Assembly: GCA_028279875.1 (NCBI GenBank)
Contig: JANQMU010000057.1
Location: 1 to 52,099, forward strand
DNA: 52,099 nucleotides
Source: Rhizobiaceae bacterium
GTDB lineage: Bacteria > Pseudomonadota > Alphaproteobacteria > Rhizobiales > Rhizobiaceae
Reading direction: 5' to 3'
Of the stretch, positions 1 to 8,341 are shown piece after piece; position 1 is the stretch's first letter; each line of letters opens with the position of its first letter. The translations under genes and the position numbers were made by a program. Below the pieces are notes generated by a model that saw only the letters and a program-made list of their open reading frames with translations, made no database searches and was not told where the DNA came from.

Positions 1-144
1 CCGCGCCTATCGGTGCTTATACCCGGTGGAAATAATGCCGCTGCTGCCGATCTCGGTCACCGAATATTTCAGCTTCCGGTGGCCACCACAAAAAATGTCC
101 GTGGTGAAAAGCATGTGCGCTGCCTGCCCGTGTTTCGAGCGTGA
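1..144 (+). CDS. 3' end of an unidentified reading frame (partial)
   Basis: The first frame is open from the window edge to a TGA at 142-144 and gives 47 residues ending in LPVFRA. It lies 15 bases before the next small gene and in the same direction, so it could be the tail of a gene of the integrated element. I do not recognise the protein. An open stretch this short can arise by chance, and another frame on the opposite strand is also open here, so this is only a candidate. Confidence 0.25.
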   Translation, partial: PRLSVLIPGGNNAAAADLGHRIFQLPVATTKNVRGEKHVRCLPVFRA

Positions 145-159
145 AGAAAAGGAAACGCT

Positions 160-348
160 ATGAATGAGGAACAACGCAAATTTTGGGAAGCGCTTGCCGA
201 GGGCCTAGAACTTGCAGCAAACCAAATCAAAGAGGCTGGGCAATCAAAAGACCGGGCACGTTTCCCAAGCACCGCCGAATTCAGCGCTGCGACCACCTTG
301 GCAGGGCTGTCGGCCGCCATACAGCACACCTTAGATGAAACTGAATAA
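160..348 (+). CDS. small hypothetical protein of the integrated element (62 aa)
   Basis: A 62-residue acidic protein beginning MNEEQRKFWEALAEGLELAA. The ATG is preceded by AAGGAA at 148-153, a reasonable ribosome-binding site. Its end overlaps the start of the next gene by 14 bases, as expected for translational coupling. No domain is recognised; the sequence suggests two amphipathic helices. Small proteins of this kind are common just upstream of excisionase and integrase genes in integrative elements, and position is the main argument that the gene is real. Confidence 0.45.
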   Translation: MNEEQRKFWEALAEGLELAANQIKEAGQSKDRARFPSTAEFSAATTLAGLSAAIQHTLDETE

Positions 349-724
349 CCCAATGAAACCGGTCCCGGCATCCACAGTTGCGAAGCAGTACGGCTTTACA
401 AGCCGCCACTGGACGCGCCAAGCTGCAGCCGGCCAGATACCCGGCGCATATCAGCCATCGGGTGAGCGCGGGCGTTGGATGTTCGATCTTGATGTATTCG
501 GGCCGTGGTACGAATCCACATTGCGGGAGGTTTCACAATGGCGACCATCTACAAACGGGGCAACGTCTGGTGGGCGCGCGCCCAGCGCAAGGGTAAGGAG
601 TACAGGCAGTCCCTTGAGACAAGAGATCGATCAGTTGCTAAAAGGCGTCTTGAACAATGGCTCGAAGACCTCGAAGCCCAATCGTGGGGCGACCGTCCAC
701 GAATTGCCTTCGCAACGGCGGTGA
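335..724 (+). CDS. helix-turn-helix, excisionase-like protein
   Basis: The first 65 or so residues look like a short MerR/excisionase-type DNA-binding domain: an STVAKQYGFTSRHWTRQAA helix-turn-helix around residues 13-31, then a basic wing (GERGRWMFDLDVFGPWYE). Such proteins set the direction of recombination by the neighbouring integrase, so an excisionase or element regulator is the likely role. An alternative ATG is at 353. Oddity: no stop occurs until 724, so the frame runs 187 bases into the integrase gene in another frame. The C-terminal half (STNGATSGGRAPSARVRS) is low in complexity and looks like a frame shadow. Either the protein has a non-conserved tail or the two genes truly overlap. 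Confidence 0.5.
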   Translation: MKLNNPMKPVPASTVAKQYGFTSRHWTRQAAAGQIPGAYQPSGERGRWMFDLDVFGPWYESTLREVSQWRPSTNGATSGGRAPSARVRSTGSPLRQEIDQLLKGVLNNGSKTSKPNRGATVHELPSQRR

Positions 725-1641
725 GGCACTTTGTGGTTGAGTATCTGCCGACCCTCAAACCGTCGTCCGCCACGCGCTACGGCGTTAGCCTGAAATGGCT
801 GGGCGACCGGTTCGGCGACATGTATTTGGATGAAATCGGTCGCGACGAAATGAGCGGCTTCGAAGGCTGGCGCCGTGCCATGAATGTCTCCAGTCCCACA
901 ATCCGCCGTGATCTCGCCTGCCTGTCGTCCGTCTTTGCGTTTTGCGAGGATCGCGAGTGGATCGACGACGGGAAGAATCCGGTGCCCGCGTTCTTGCGCA
1001 GACGGGCCAAGCGGGGCCTGACAGAATCGCCAGCCCGTAAACGATATCTATCCGAAGTGGAAGAAGCAAATTTGCTTGCCAAGGCGACACCGGCTGTTAG
1101 CCGTGCCATTCAGTTGGCGATAGATACCGGCCTTCGACGCGGCGAAATGTTCTCGCTGACATGGCCGCAGATCGATTTCAACGACGGCACGATTTACACC
1201 ACGACAGACACGAAAAACCACCATAGCCGTGTGGTGCCATTGCCTCCCCGGTCGGCACAAAATCTCGCACAAATCCAGGCACAGCAAAAGGCCGCTGGAA
1301 TCGCCACATTTAATGTGTTCGCGCACATGAAAGGATCGCGACAACGAGACAAACATGGTAAGATGCGCGGGCGTCGACCGGGCGAGCCAATCGACAATAT
1401 GGCGAAGGGTTTTCGCGGCGCTGTAAAGCGCGCAAAGCTGGCAGATCTGGAATGGCATGACCTGCGGCGCACAGCCGGCTGCCGGTGGCTTCAAAGAGAC
1501 AAGCGCACCATGCAAGAGGTCTCCACGCTACTCGGTCACAGCAGTGTATTGGTCACCGAACAGCGCTATGCCTTTCTCGAAAAAGAGGCGGTCGCCCGCG
1601 AAGTGGCCGCACAAAAACCGGCACAGGGCCGCGCGGATTGA
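538..1641 (+). CDS. tyrosine-type site-specific integrase
   Basis: A 367-residue phage-type tyrosine recombinase. The ATG at 538 is chosen because GGGAGG lies seven bases upstream (525-530) and the protein then starts with the usual MATIYKRGNVWWARAQRKGK arm-type DNA-binding strand. A SAM-like core-binding domain spans about residues 55-160 and the catalytic domain about 170-350. The catalytic set is complete: Arg200 (TGLRRGE), Lys226 (TDTKNHHSR), His307 and Arg310 (WHDLRRTAG), His334 (LLGHSS) and the nucleophile Tyr344 (EQRYAFLEK). The enzyme should integrate and excise the element whose right end lies here. It reads toward a tRNA-Gln 3' half 45 bases past its stop codon, the expected attachment site. 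Confidence 0.93.
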   Translation: MATIYKRGNVWWARAQRKGKEYRQSLETRDRSVAKRRLEQWLEDLEAQSWGDRPRIAFATAVRHFVVEYLPTLKPSSATRYGVSLKWLGDRFGDMYLDEIGRDEMSGFEGWRRAMNVSSPTIRRDLACLSSVFAFCEDREWIDDGKNPVPAFLRRRAKRGLTESPARKRYLSEVEEANLLAKATPAVSRAIQLAIDTGLRRGEMFSLTWPQIDFNDGTIYTTTDTKNHHSRVVPLPPRSAQNLAQIQAQQKAAGIATFNVFAHMKGSRQRDKHGKMRGRRPGEPIDNMAKGFRGAVKRAKLADLEWHDLRRTAGCRWLQRDKRTMQEVSTLLGHSSVLVTEQRYAFLEKEAVAREVAAQKPAQGRAD

Positions 1642-1686
1642 GACGATGGAAGCAACAAAAACAACACCTTATCTTGCTGGAAAAGT

Positions 1687-1733
1687 GGACTCTGACTCCG
1701 TTAGTCCTGGTTCGAATCCAGGTTCCCCAGCCA
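1687..1733 (+). other. tRNA-Gln(CTG) 3' fragment, probable attachment site (attR-type)
   Basis: These 47 bases read as the 3' half of a tRNA. The anticodon loop CTCTGAC carries CTG and its stem is TCC-based. A four-base variable loop TAGT follows, then a perfect T arm (CCTGG-TTCGAAT-CCAGG) and the acceptor strand TTCCCCA-G-CCA. The 5' half (expected to begin TGGGGAA, with a D arm) is absent from the preceding AT-rich bases, so this is not a functional gene. It lies 45 bases beyond the integrase stop codon, which is how integration into the 3' end of a tRNA gene leaves its duplicate. The polarity implies that the element lies to the left and that an intact tRNA-Gln is beyond the left window edge. 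Confidence 0.85.
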
Positions 1734-1990
1734 AACCATCCCTGTCTCGATCGGGTCCCAGTTTGTGGTGCAGCTTACGGCGTGGCTCACCGTGCTTCCG
1801 GCGGGTTGCGTGTTGACCTGCCCGCCCTTGACCGGCATTTCATTCGCCCGGACTCAACCTTCCCAAGTTGTCATTTCCTTCCGGAACGCCAAGAGACTAA
1901 CCGGGAATTTGCGAGGCGTTGTCCCACCGAACGGATTTTCGGAGCAAAACCGAGAGTTTCTTGTTGCCTGTCACCTGATAATATTTTAGG
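1734..1990. other. non-coding stretch between attachment site and hyu promoter
   Basis: About 260 bases follow the tRNA fragment with no convincing gene. The short open frames here have no ribosome-binding site and no recognisable product. If the tRNA fragment is the end of the element, this is the original flanking chromosome. Confidence 0.5.
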
Positions 1991-2022
1991 TTGACACAGA
2001 TTTGATCGGCATATCAAATATC
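1991..2022 (+). promoter_or_regulatory. hyu promoter with operator-like box ATATCAAATATC
   Basis: A consensus -35 TTGACA lies at 1991-1996. The box ATATCAAATATC at 2011-2022 covers where a -10 would fall (TATCAA or TCAAAT) and contains the short inverted repeat ATAT-CAA-ATAT. The same box follows another TTGACA by one base more at 8177-8188, before the TRAP genes. AGGGAG at 2031-2036 is the ribosome-binding site for the start at 2042. A box on top of the -10 suits repression, and the GntR-type regulator encoded at 5856 is the natural candidate. That assignment is inference. Confidence 0.6.
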
Positions 2023-2041
2023 AAAAAAGCAGGGAGCAGCC

Positions 2042-4135
2042 ATGGATCGAAGTCTCCATGTAGGCGTCGATGTCGGTGGCACATTCACCGACCTTGTGAT
2101 TGTCAGCGGCGGGGGGCGTGTTACGGTGATCAAAGCCCCCACCAATGTAGGTGATCCGAGCCAAGGTGTGCTTCATGCCCTTGAGCTCGGGGCACAAAAG
2201 CTACAGCTGGAACTATCAGCTTTGCTGGACAACGTAGATTGTTTCGTACACGGCACCACGATCGCTACAAACACGCTTCTTGAGCGAAAAGGCGCGAAAG
2301 TAGGACTGCTTTGTACGGCCGGGTTTCGAGACACGTTGGAGATAAGACGTGGCTATCGCGAGAATATGTGGGATCACCGGACACCTTGGCCGGCTCCGCT
2401 GGTCCCGAGGTCTTTGAGGCTGCCGGTCGGTGAACGAACACGCTCCGGTGGCGCAATTGAGAGAAAGCCCGAGGAATCCGAAATCCTCGAGCAATGCGAC
2501 ACCCTGGTGAGCAAAGGCTGCAACGCAATTGCAGTGGCGTTCATGAACAGCGTCGTTGATCCCGGGAATGAAAACATCTGCCGCGACATCATTTCCAACG
2601 CGTTTCCTGAATTATGGGTGAGCGTGTCGTCAGAGGTTTGCCCGCATTTAGGTGAATATGAACGGACGTCGTCCACGGTCCTGAACTGCTACGTCGGTCC
2701 AAGGGTCGTGCCTTACCTTAAAAGGCTTGCCGGGGACCTGGAAAGGCTTGGCCTCAAATGTCCGCTATTGCTTGTGCAAAGCAATGGCGGAGTGGTGACT
2801 GTCGATCAAATCGAACGATTTCCAAACCGCTTGCTGCTCTCAGGACCGGCCGCTGGTGTTGCCGCCCTCAAATATCATGCACAGGAACTCGTTCTGCCAA
2901 ATCTTCTCTCGATGGAGATTGGCGGTACGAGCTGCGACATCGCACTCATAAGTGATGGCAAGGCCAGTGAGACAACAGAGCTAAACATCGAGGGCTATCC
3001 ACTGCTTACGCCTTCCGTGGATATTCACACTGCAGCAATCGGTGGCGGTACTATCGCAGGTGTTGACGCAGGTGGGACCCTATTTGTCGGGCCAGCAGCG
3101 GCGGGTGCCAATCCAGGCCCGGCTTGTTTCGGTCTCGGAGGAGAACAACCCACGATAACGGATGCTCAGCTCGCCCTCGGCAGGCTCCGGCCAGGCAGGT
3201 ACGCAGGCGGCGTGCTCAATATGGATCCGGACAAGGCACGTGCTGCCATTCAAAACAAGATCGCAAACCCGCTCGGTGTGAACATGGAGCAGGCCGCACA
3301 TGGGATCATCAAGATGGCGGTCCAGGATATTGTGCATGCCATGGAGGCCGTGACTGTCAACAAGGGGCTCAATCCGAGTGATTTTGTATTGATCTCCGCC
3401 GGTGGCGCGGGATCCCTGCATGCCTCCTCGGTAGCGCGTCATTTGGGAATACGGAAGGTCATCGTACCGAGATTTGCGGGTGTGATGTGTGCTTTTGGTA
3501 TGTGCACCACCGATGTCCGGATCGATCTTGGGCAACCGATCGAGTCACCTTTGGATGACGATTCGGCGAAGGCAATTCGCCTGGCTTTCGACGATTTAGA
3601 GATTCAGGCAAACAGTAGAATCAGATCCGAGGGGCTCAATTTCAAATCGATACACCCCAAGAAAACAGCGGATATAAGGTATTCCGGGCAGCAACATTCA
3701 CTCCTTGTCGATATGACTGATATAGATGTCATACCGGAAGAGATAGAAAAGCAATTCACCAGACAATACTCAGATACGTTCGGATACAATATTCCCAATG
3801 GCGCTATCCGCGTACGGAGCATTAACTTGTCTTTGCTGGGAGAAATCACCGAATTCGATGCGTTAGAGAGTGGCGGTGTTCAAGAGAAAAATCGATCCCC
3901 GAGATACCCGGATGGCTCGCAAAGACAGGTCTATTTGAACGGAACCGAGAAGTGGCGCTCCATTGCAGTTCACAATTTCGATCATCCTCCCGTCGGCGTA
4001 ACATTGCAGGGGCCCTGTATCCTAGAAGCCTCGACAACCACAATCTTTCTGCAGAGCGGTGATCGCCTGACGGTCCTTCCGACCCTGGATCTGAAGCTTG
4101 ATATTCATCAACCAGGAGACAGCGATGACCTTTGA
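2042..4135 (+). CDS. hyuA: hydantoinase/oxoprolinase subunit A (HyuA family)
   Basis: A 697-residue protein of the ATP-dependent hydantoinase A / 5-oxoprolinase / acetone carboxylase beta family, at full family length. The N-terminal phosphate-binding motif VGVDVGGTFTDLVIV spans residues 7-21. A second ASKHA-type motif, EIGGTSCDIALI, starts near residue 292, and GGGTIAGVDAGG follows. HyuA supplies the ATPase half of a two-subunit enzyme that opens cyclic amides such as hydantoins, oxoproline or lactams. The stop overlaps the hyuB start by 11 bases, so the two are coupled. Family members act on many substrates, so the ring compound cannot be named. A carboxylase role, as in acetophenone or acetone carboxylases, is less likely because no third subunit is present. 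Confidence 0.92.
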   Translation: MDRSLHVGVDVGGTFTDLVIVSGGGRVTVIKAPTNVGDPSQGVLHALELGAQKLQLELSALLDNVDCFVHGTTIATNTLLERKGAKVGLLCTAGFRDTLEIRRGYRENMWDHRTPWPAPLVPRSLRLPVGERTRSGGAIERKPEESEILEQCDTLVSKGCNAIAVAFMNSVVDPGNENICRDIISNAFPELWVSVSSEVCPHLGEYERTSSTVLNCYVGPRVVPYLKRLAGDLERLGLKCPLLLVQSNGGVVTVDQIERFPNRLLLSGPAAGVAALKYHAQELVLPNLLSMEIGGTSCDIALISDGKASETTELNIEGYPLLTPSVDIHTAAIGGGTIAGVDAGGTLFVGPAAAGANPGPACFGLGGEQPTITDAQLALGRLRPGRYAGGVLNMDPDKARAAIQNKIANPLGVNMEQAAHGIIKMAVQDIVHAMEAVTVNKGLNPSDFVLISAGGAGSLHASSVARHLGIRKVIVPRFAGVMCAFGMCTTDVRIDLGQPIESPLDDDSAKAIRLAFDDLEIQANSRIRSEGLNFKSIHPKKTADIRYSGQQHSLLVDMTDIDVIPEEIEKQFTRQYSDTFGYNIPNGAIRVRSINLSLLGEITEFDALESGGVQEKNRSPRYPDGSQRQVYLNGTEKWRSIAVHNFDHPPVGVTLQGPCILEASTTTIFLQSGDRLTVLPTLDLKLDIHQPGDSDDL

Positions 4136-5795
4136 TGCGATTGGAGCGGCCCTGTTGCAAAAGAAACTCGACCAGATTGCCCGCCAGATGGGATGGGTCA
4201 TGTCGAGGACAGCAAGAAGTCCGATTTTCAGCGAGTCGCACGACTTTTCGTGCTTCATAACGGACAATCTCGGCAGGCTTTTATCGGTTGCCGACGGCGT
4301 GCCGATTCACACGGGTGGCGGCACATTCGCCGTAGAAGCCGTGATCAGAGATTTTGCAGAGGAGATGGCTGAGGGTGATGTCTTTCTGCTCAGTGATCCC
4401 TACGAGGCAGGAGGGAACCATCTTCCCGACTGGACAATGATCAGGCCGGTATTCGACCGTTCCGCGCTGCGGGGTTTCGTTTGCAACAGAGCGCATCAAT
4501 CCGATATCGGGGGCGGAGCGGCCGGAACATACAATGCCGAAGCAAGAGAGATCTTTCATGAGGGGATCCGATTGCCGGTTCTGCGTTTGGTGGTCGATGG
4601 CAAGATCAGACCGGATCTTTGGCGCCTGTTGCTTCTCAACACACGATATCCGGAACTCATGGATGGAGACTTGCGCGCAATGCTGGGCTCCACGGTTATT
4701 GGGCATGACAAATTTTCTATACTCTGCTCCGAGTATGACAGTCTCAAACTTGATCAAGCGTTTGCCGACATAATGGACCTGGCAGAGAGGCAGCTGAAAT
4801 CTGAGATCATGATGATTGAAGAAGGACAATATGCTGGATCGGATGTTTCAGACAATGATGTATTCAGCAATACAGAGGTCGAGGTCCTGTGTAATCTCAA
4901 AGTTGAAAACGGCATACTGCTTTTTGATTTCAGCGGCAGCTCGGCCCAGATCGATGGGTTCAAGAACAGCTCGCTGGCCAATACGCATTCGGCCGTGTAC
5001 ATGGCCGTTTTGTCGTTCTTTCCAGCCCAAGTCTCAAGAAACCATGGGGCATTCAGGAACATCGAGATTATTGCGCCGGAAGGGACGGTGGTTAACGCGC
5101 GACCGCCGGCGCCAATGACGATGAACACCGTCCATCCCACAAGTGAAATTGTGCATGCGTGCTGGAAGGCATTGGGAGAAGCATTGCCAATGCGAGCGTG
5201 CGCGGGCTGGGGAAAGACCTCCCATTGTGTCAGCGCGGGGAAGCGAGAAGGCGGGAGCCGCTACGTCATGTATCATTGGCATGCGTCCGCGGGTGGCGGC
5301 GCTGTTGACGGGCGAGACGGCTTCAACACGATTGGTCAACTCTGTACTTTGGGCGGCATGCCCATTCCAAATGTGGAAGTCTACGAGCAGCTCTATCCGG
5401 TAAAAATCTCAAAACAGGAATTCCGCAAAGATGCTGCGGGCCCAGGCAAATATCGCGGAGGTGCCGGAGTCGACTATGTGGTGGAGATCTTTGAGGAGGC
5501 AGAGTACTCGTTTCGAGGTGAAGGAATTCGGACACCCACAGGGTTCGGAGTCAATGGTGGCAATAGCGGTGCAAGCGGCCACCTGAACATTGCCTTGTCG
5601 ACCGGGCAAGTCGAGGAAATCCCGCAATACGGGGTGAGGACTTTGGGTCCTTTGACACTGGAGATCAGCTCGGCAGGTGGAGGCGGATTTGGTGACCCTA
5701 AGGACCGTTGCAGGGACCTTGTGAGGCGCGATTTGGCGGATGGCTTGATCTCAACATCGGCCGCACGGGATATCTATGGTTTGTCAATGGAATGA
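4125..5795 (+). CDS. hyuB: hydantoinase/oxoprolinase subunit B (HyuB family)
   Basis: A 556-residue hydantoinase B family protein, partner of the preceding subunit A. The ATG at 4125 is preferred over an upstream TTG in the same frame because CAGGAG (4113-4118) sits at proper spacing and the start overlaps the hyuA stop. Conserved family blocks are present: SESHDFSCFITD near residues 36-47, DGVPIHTGGGT near 57-67, DPYEAGGNHLPDW near 91-103 and CNRAHQSDIGGG near 120-131. The last two are rich in the acidic and His residues thought to bind metal in this family. The C-terminal glycine-rich block (SSAGGGGFGDP) is also typical. Together HyuA and HyuB should catalyse ATP-driven hydrolysis of a cyclic amide in the cytoplasm. 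Confidence 0.92.
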   Translation: MTFDAIGAALLQKKLDQIARQMGWVMSRTARSPIFSESHDFSCFITDNLGRLLSVADGVPIHTGGGTFAVEAVIRDFAEEMAEGDVFLLSDPYEAGGNHLPDWTMIRPVFDRSALRGFVCNRAHQSDIGGGAAGTYNAEAREIFHEGIRLPVLRLVVDGKIRPDLWRLLLLNTRYPELMDGDLRAMLGSTVIGHDKFSILCSEYDSLKLDQAFADIMDLAERQLKSEIMMIEEGQYAGSDVSDNDVFSNTEVEVLCNLKVENGILLFDFSGSSAQIDGFKNSSLANTHSAVYMAVLSFFPAQVSRNHGAFRNIEIIAPEGTVVNARPPAPMTMNTVHPTSEIVHACWKALGEALPMRACAGWGKTSHCVSAGKREGGSRYVMYHWHASAGGGAVDGRDGFNTIGQLCTLGGMPIPNVEVYEQLYPVKISKQEFRKDAAGPGKYRGGAGVDYVVEIFEEAEYSFRGEGIRTPTGFGVNGGNSGASGHLNIALSTGQVEEIPQYGVRTLGPLTLEISSAGGGGFGDPKDRCRDLVRRDLADGLISTSAARDIYGLSME

Positions 5796-5855
5796 GCACG
5801 CTGTTCAGGAAACGCAGCGTTATCGAATTGTAGAGATGAGTGGAGGTAGCTCCAA

Positions 5856-6572
5856 ATGAAACCGATCATCCGGGAAACAACACTGGCTGATGCCGTCTAT
5901 GATCAGCTGTGCGCAGCGCTGATGGGTGGCCATTTCGTGCCGGGTGACAAGGTTGCAGCGCGCCAAGTTGCCAAGACGTTGAAGGTCAGTTTTACACCTG
6001 CCCGAGAAGCTGTCGCTCGTTTGGTTTCCGAGGGTGTACTGGAGGCGTTGTCGCCGAAGACGATCATTGTGCCAATTCGGTCCCCCGAGAAGATAACGGA
6101 GATCGCCCGGATCCGAATGCAACTGGAGGGCATGGCCGCCGGTGAGGTCGCGCGCCATGCGACTGCAGTTCAAATCGAGCGCCTGCGCAAACTGAATCAA
6201 CTCATGGAAGAAAAATATCGTGAGAAGGACTTTGCCAAAGTGCTCGTGGCAAATGAAAAATTCCATATGGCGGTGGTGAGATTTGCAGATATGCCGGAAC
6301 TCGAACGAATCGTTAGAACGCTTTGGCTGCAAATTGGTCCATCTCTCAACAATTTATATCCGGAAATCTCAGAAGATCGGTCAAAGATACCTTGGCACAA
6401 TCGCCTCCTTGATGCTCTGGCGAACCGTGAAGAAGAAGAGGCGATTGAATCAATAAAACGCGACATCGAGGAAGGAACCGAAGTCGTTAATGTCGCATTG
6501 CGCTCGCGCAACGCAGGGCTCCCGACAGAAAAGCAATCGAAGCATCCTGCAGGCAGGGTGGAGATAAAGTGA
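5856..6572 (+). CDS. GntR family transcriptional regulator with FCD ligand domain
   Basis: A 238-residue regulator. A winged helix at residues 8-70 contains DAVYDQLCAALMGGHFVPGD and the FTPAREAVARLVSEGVLE recognition region, typical of GntR proteins. An all-helical FCD domain at about 80-215 carries an EKFHMAVVRFAD segment with the metal/ligand-binding His. FCD regulators usually sense carboxylic acids. GGAGG at 5842-5846 serves the ATG at 5856. The stop overlaps the GTG start of the aminotransferase (GTGA), so the regulator is made with the pathway it most likely controls. The shared box at 2011 and 8177 is the best candidate operator. Confidence 0.9.
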   Translation: MKPIIRETTLADAVYDQLCAALMGGHFVPGDKVAARQVAKTLKVSFTPAREAVARLVSEGVLEALSPKTIIVPIRSPEKITEIARIRMQLEGMAAGEVARHATAVQIERLRKLNQLMEEKYREKDFAKVLVANEKFHMAVVRFADMPELERIVRTLWLQIGPSLNNLYPEISEDRSKIPWHNRLLDALANREEEEAIESIKRDIEEGTEVVNVALRSRNAGLPTEKQSKHPAGRVEIK

Positions 6573-7885
6573 CCAATCGCTTTGCTCCAGGCCCGGTCTC
6601 CGAATCCTTGTATCATCGTGCCTTGAAGGTCATGCCTGGCGGCACCACCCGCATGACCGTGGATCGCATTCCTACGCCCCTTTACATGTCGAAAGGGGAA
6701 GGGGCGTACGCCTATGATGTCGATGGCAGAAGATTTTTGGATCTCGTAGGCGATTATACCGTGTTGTTGCACGGACATAATTTTGCACCGGTTGTTGATG
6801 CGGTGAGAGACCAGATATCCGTTGGTTCATGCTACGCAAACCCCACTGAACTGGAGGTCGAACTCGCCGAATTGCTTTGCGAACGTATTCCGGCAATTGA
6901 AAAGGTCCGATTTGTTACCACCGGTACCGAAGCGGTGATGTTTGCAATCAAGGCCGCCCGCGCGTTCACCGGAAGGACCAGAGTCCTGAAATTCGAGGGA
7001 TGTTATCACGGCGGGTACGATTGGGCGGAAGCAAGTGAAAACAATGCTCCGGAAAACTGGGGAGAAGGAAGACCAACGGTGCGTGCCTACGCCGCGGGCA
7101 CTCCTGAATATGTCCTGGACGACATTGTTGTTGGCAAACTGAATGATGCGGAACTGCTGAGGGATATTTTTGCCGAGCAAGGTGATCAGGTCGCATGCAT
7201 CCTGCTGGACCCAATGCCAAGTCGGGCTGGTCTGTTCGGCGTCAGTCCTGAGTTTGTTGAAGCAATTCACGTAATGCGGGAAAAGTATTCCTGTGTCCTA
7301 ATCTGCGATGAAGTTCTGAGCCTTCGAGTCGCATACCATGGCTCCTCCAGCTTTTTCGGACTTTCGCCGGATTTGATAACGGTCGGAAAGACAATTGGCG
7401 GAGGCCTGCCGATCGGAGCAATTGGCGGCAGTTCAGAGCTGATGTCGGTCTTCAGCAGCGAAAACGGTTCTCCAGAGGTTCCACAAGGAGGAACTTTCTC
7501 TGCCAATCCCATTTCTTTGTGCGCGGGGATCGCCGCTGTCAGGCACGCAACTCCAGAAGCATATGCAAATCTGTCGCGCCTCAATCAGCGCCTTCAAGCG
7601 GGGCTATCGGAGGCGTTCAAAAGAACGGGTGCACGCTTCTCCGTTACGGGGCTCGGGTCGCTATTTCGGATTCATCCGAAAGACATTGCCCCAAAGGATT
7701 ATCGCTCGTTCCACCAGTCCCCCGAGGAAAGGAACAGGATGCGGGAGCTATCGAATTTCCTTTTCGGTTCCGGAATTTGGATTTCTCCATTAACAAGCGC
7801 CTGCCTGTCGACGCCTATGGGCAATCATGAGATCTCCCAAATCGTTGAAGCCGTTTCAGAGTTTTGCCAACTGGAGGCGAAGTAA
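6569..7885 (+). CDS. class III PLP-dependent aminotransferase / glutamate-1-semialdehyde aminomutase-like
   Basis: A 438-residue fold-type I PLP enzyme close to glutamate-1-semialdehyde aminomutases and omega-aminotransferases. The PLP lysine is Lys274 in TVGKTIGGGLPIGAIGG, with the partner Asp247 in ICDEVLS. Further landmarks are MPGGTTR at 22-28, TTGTEAVMFAIKAAR near 117-131 and CYHGGYDW near 145-152. The GTG start overlaps the regulator stop by GTGA. Glycine and PGG features favour the aminomutase-like branch, but next to a ring-opening HyuAB it more likely moves or removes the amino group of the opened product. A housekeeping hemL role is unlikely in this operon. Confidence 0.85.
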   Translation: MTNRFAPGPVSESLYHRALKVMPGGTTRMTVDRIPTPLYMSKGEGAYAYDVDGRRFLDLVGDYTVLLHGHNFAPVVDAVRDQISVGSCYANPTELEVELAELLCERIPAIEKVRFVTTGTEAVMFAIKAARAFTGRTRVLKFEGCYHGGYDWAEASENNAPENWGEGRPTVRAYAAGTPEYVLDDIVVGKLNDAELLRDIFAEQGDQVACILLDPMPSRAGLFGVSPEFVEAIHVMREKYSCVLICDEVLSLRVAYHGSSSFFGLSPDLITVGKTIGGGLPIGAIGGSSELMSVFSSENGSPEVPQGGTFSANPISLCAGIAAVRHATPEAYANLSRLNQRLQAGLSEAFKRTGARFSVTGLGSLFRIHPKDIAPKDYRSFHQSPEERNRMRELSNFLFGSGIWISPLTSACLSTPMGNHEISQIVEAVSEFCQLEAK

Positions 7886-8341
7886 GACACGCACCATTCC
7901 GGTGCGCTTGTACAACAGCGAAACGGCATAACCCGGCACACTACCCATTTGAGAGCCCGTTCCCCGTCATTCGATGGCCACTGTGTTACCACGTGGCTTC
8001 ATCCGCGCGGTCAGTCCTTGAGTTGCCGACCGGATCTGTGATTCCGGCAGTCGCGATCATTGCTGCGCCTGAGGCGAGAATTCGTTCAAAGCTCCCTGCC
8101 CGTCCGGCAACCCCAATCCAATCTCTCCGGCGTTCCAACTGCCACAACAGAAGGGTTGACAAGCCCAAAAGATGCTATATCAAATATCGATTATCACGAC
8201 AGCCGCAGCCCCTCACACGCAAGGTCTGCGGACCGTCTGGTGAAACCGTCGGGTCCTCGTCGGGGAAGAATCCAAAAGAGGACAAGATGCGCCGAGAGAT
8301 CATGGAGGGGCGCGTCAGAAACTTAAAAAAGGGAGTGCAGA
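7886..8341 (+). promoter_or_regulatory. 456-base intergenic region with TRAP promoter and operator-like box
   Basis: No convincing gene is seen between the aminotransferase and the TRAP binding protein. TTGACA lies at 8156-8161 and the box ATATCAAATATC at 8177-8188, matching the arrangement before hyuA to within one base. The bases just before TTGACA (GG) also agree. A leader of about 150 bases follows, with GGGAG at 8331-8335 as ribosome-binding site for the ATG at 8342. The TRAP operon therefore has its own promoter but probably the same regulator as the hyu operon. Confidence 0.6.

Noticed and set aside
1640..1733. Possible complete tRNA gene
   Set aside because: Only the anticodon arm, T arm and acceptor 3' strand are present. 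No D arm or 5' acceptor strand (TGGGGAA) is found upstream, so it is a fragment.
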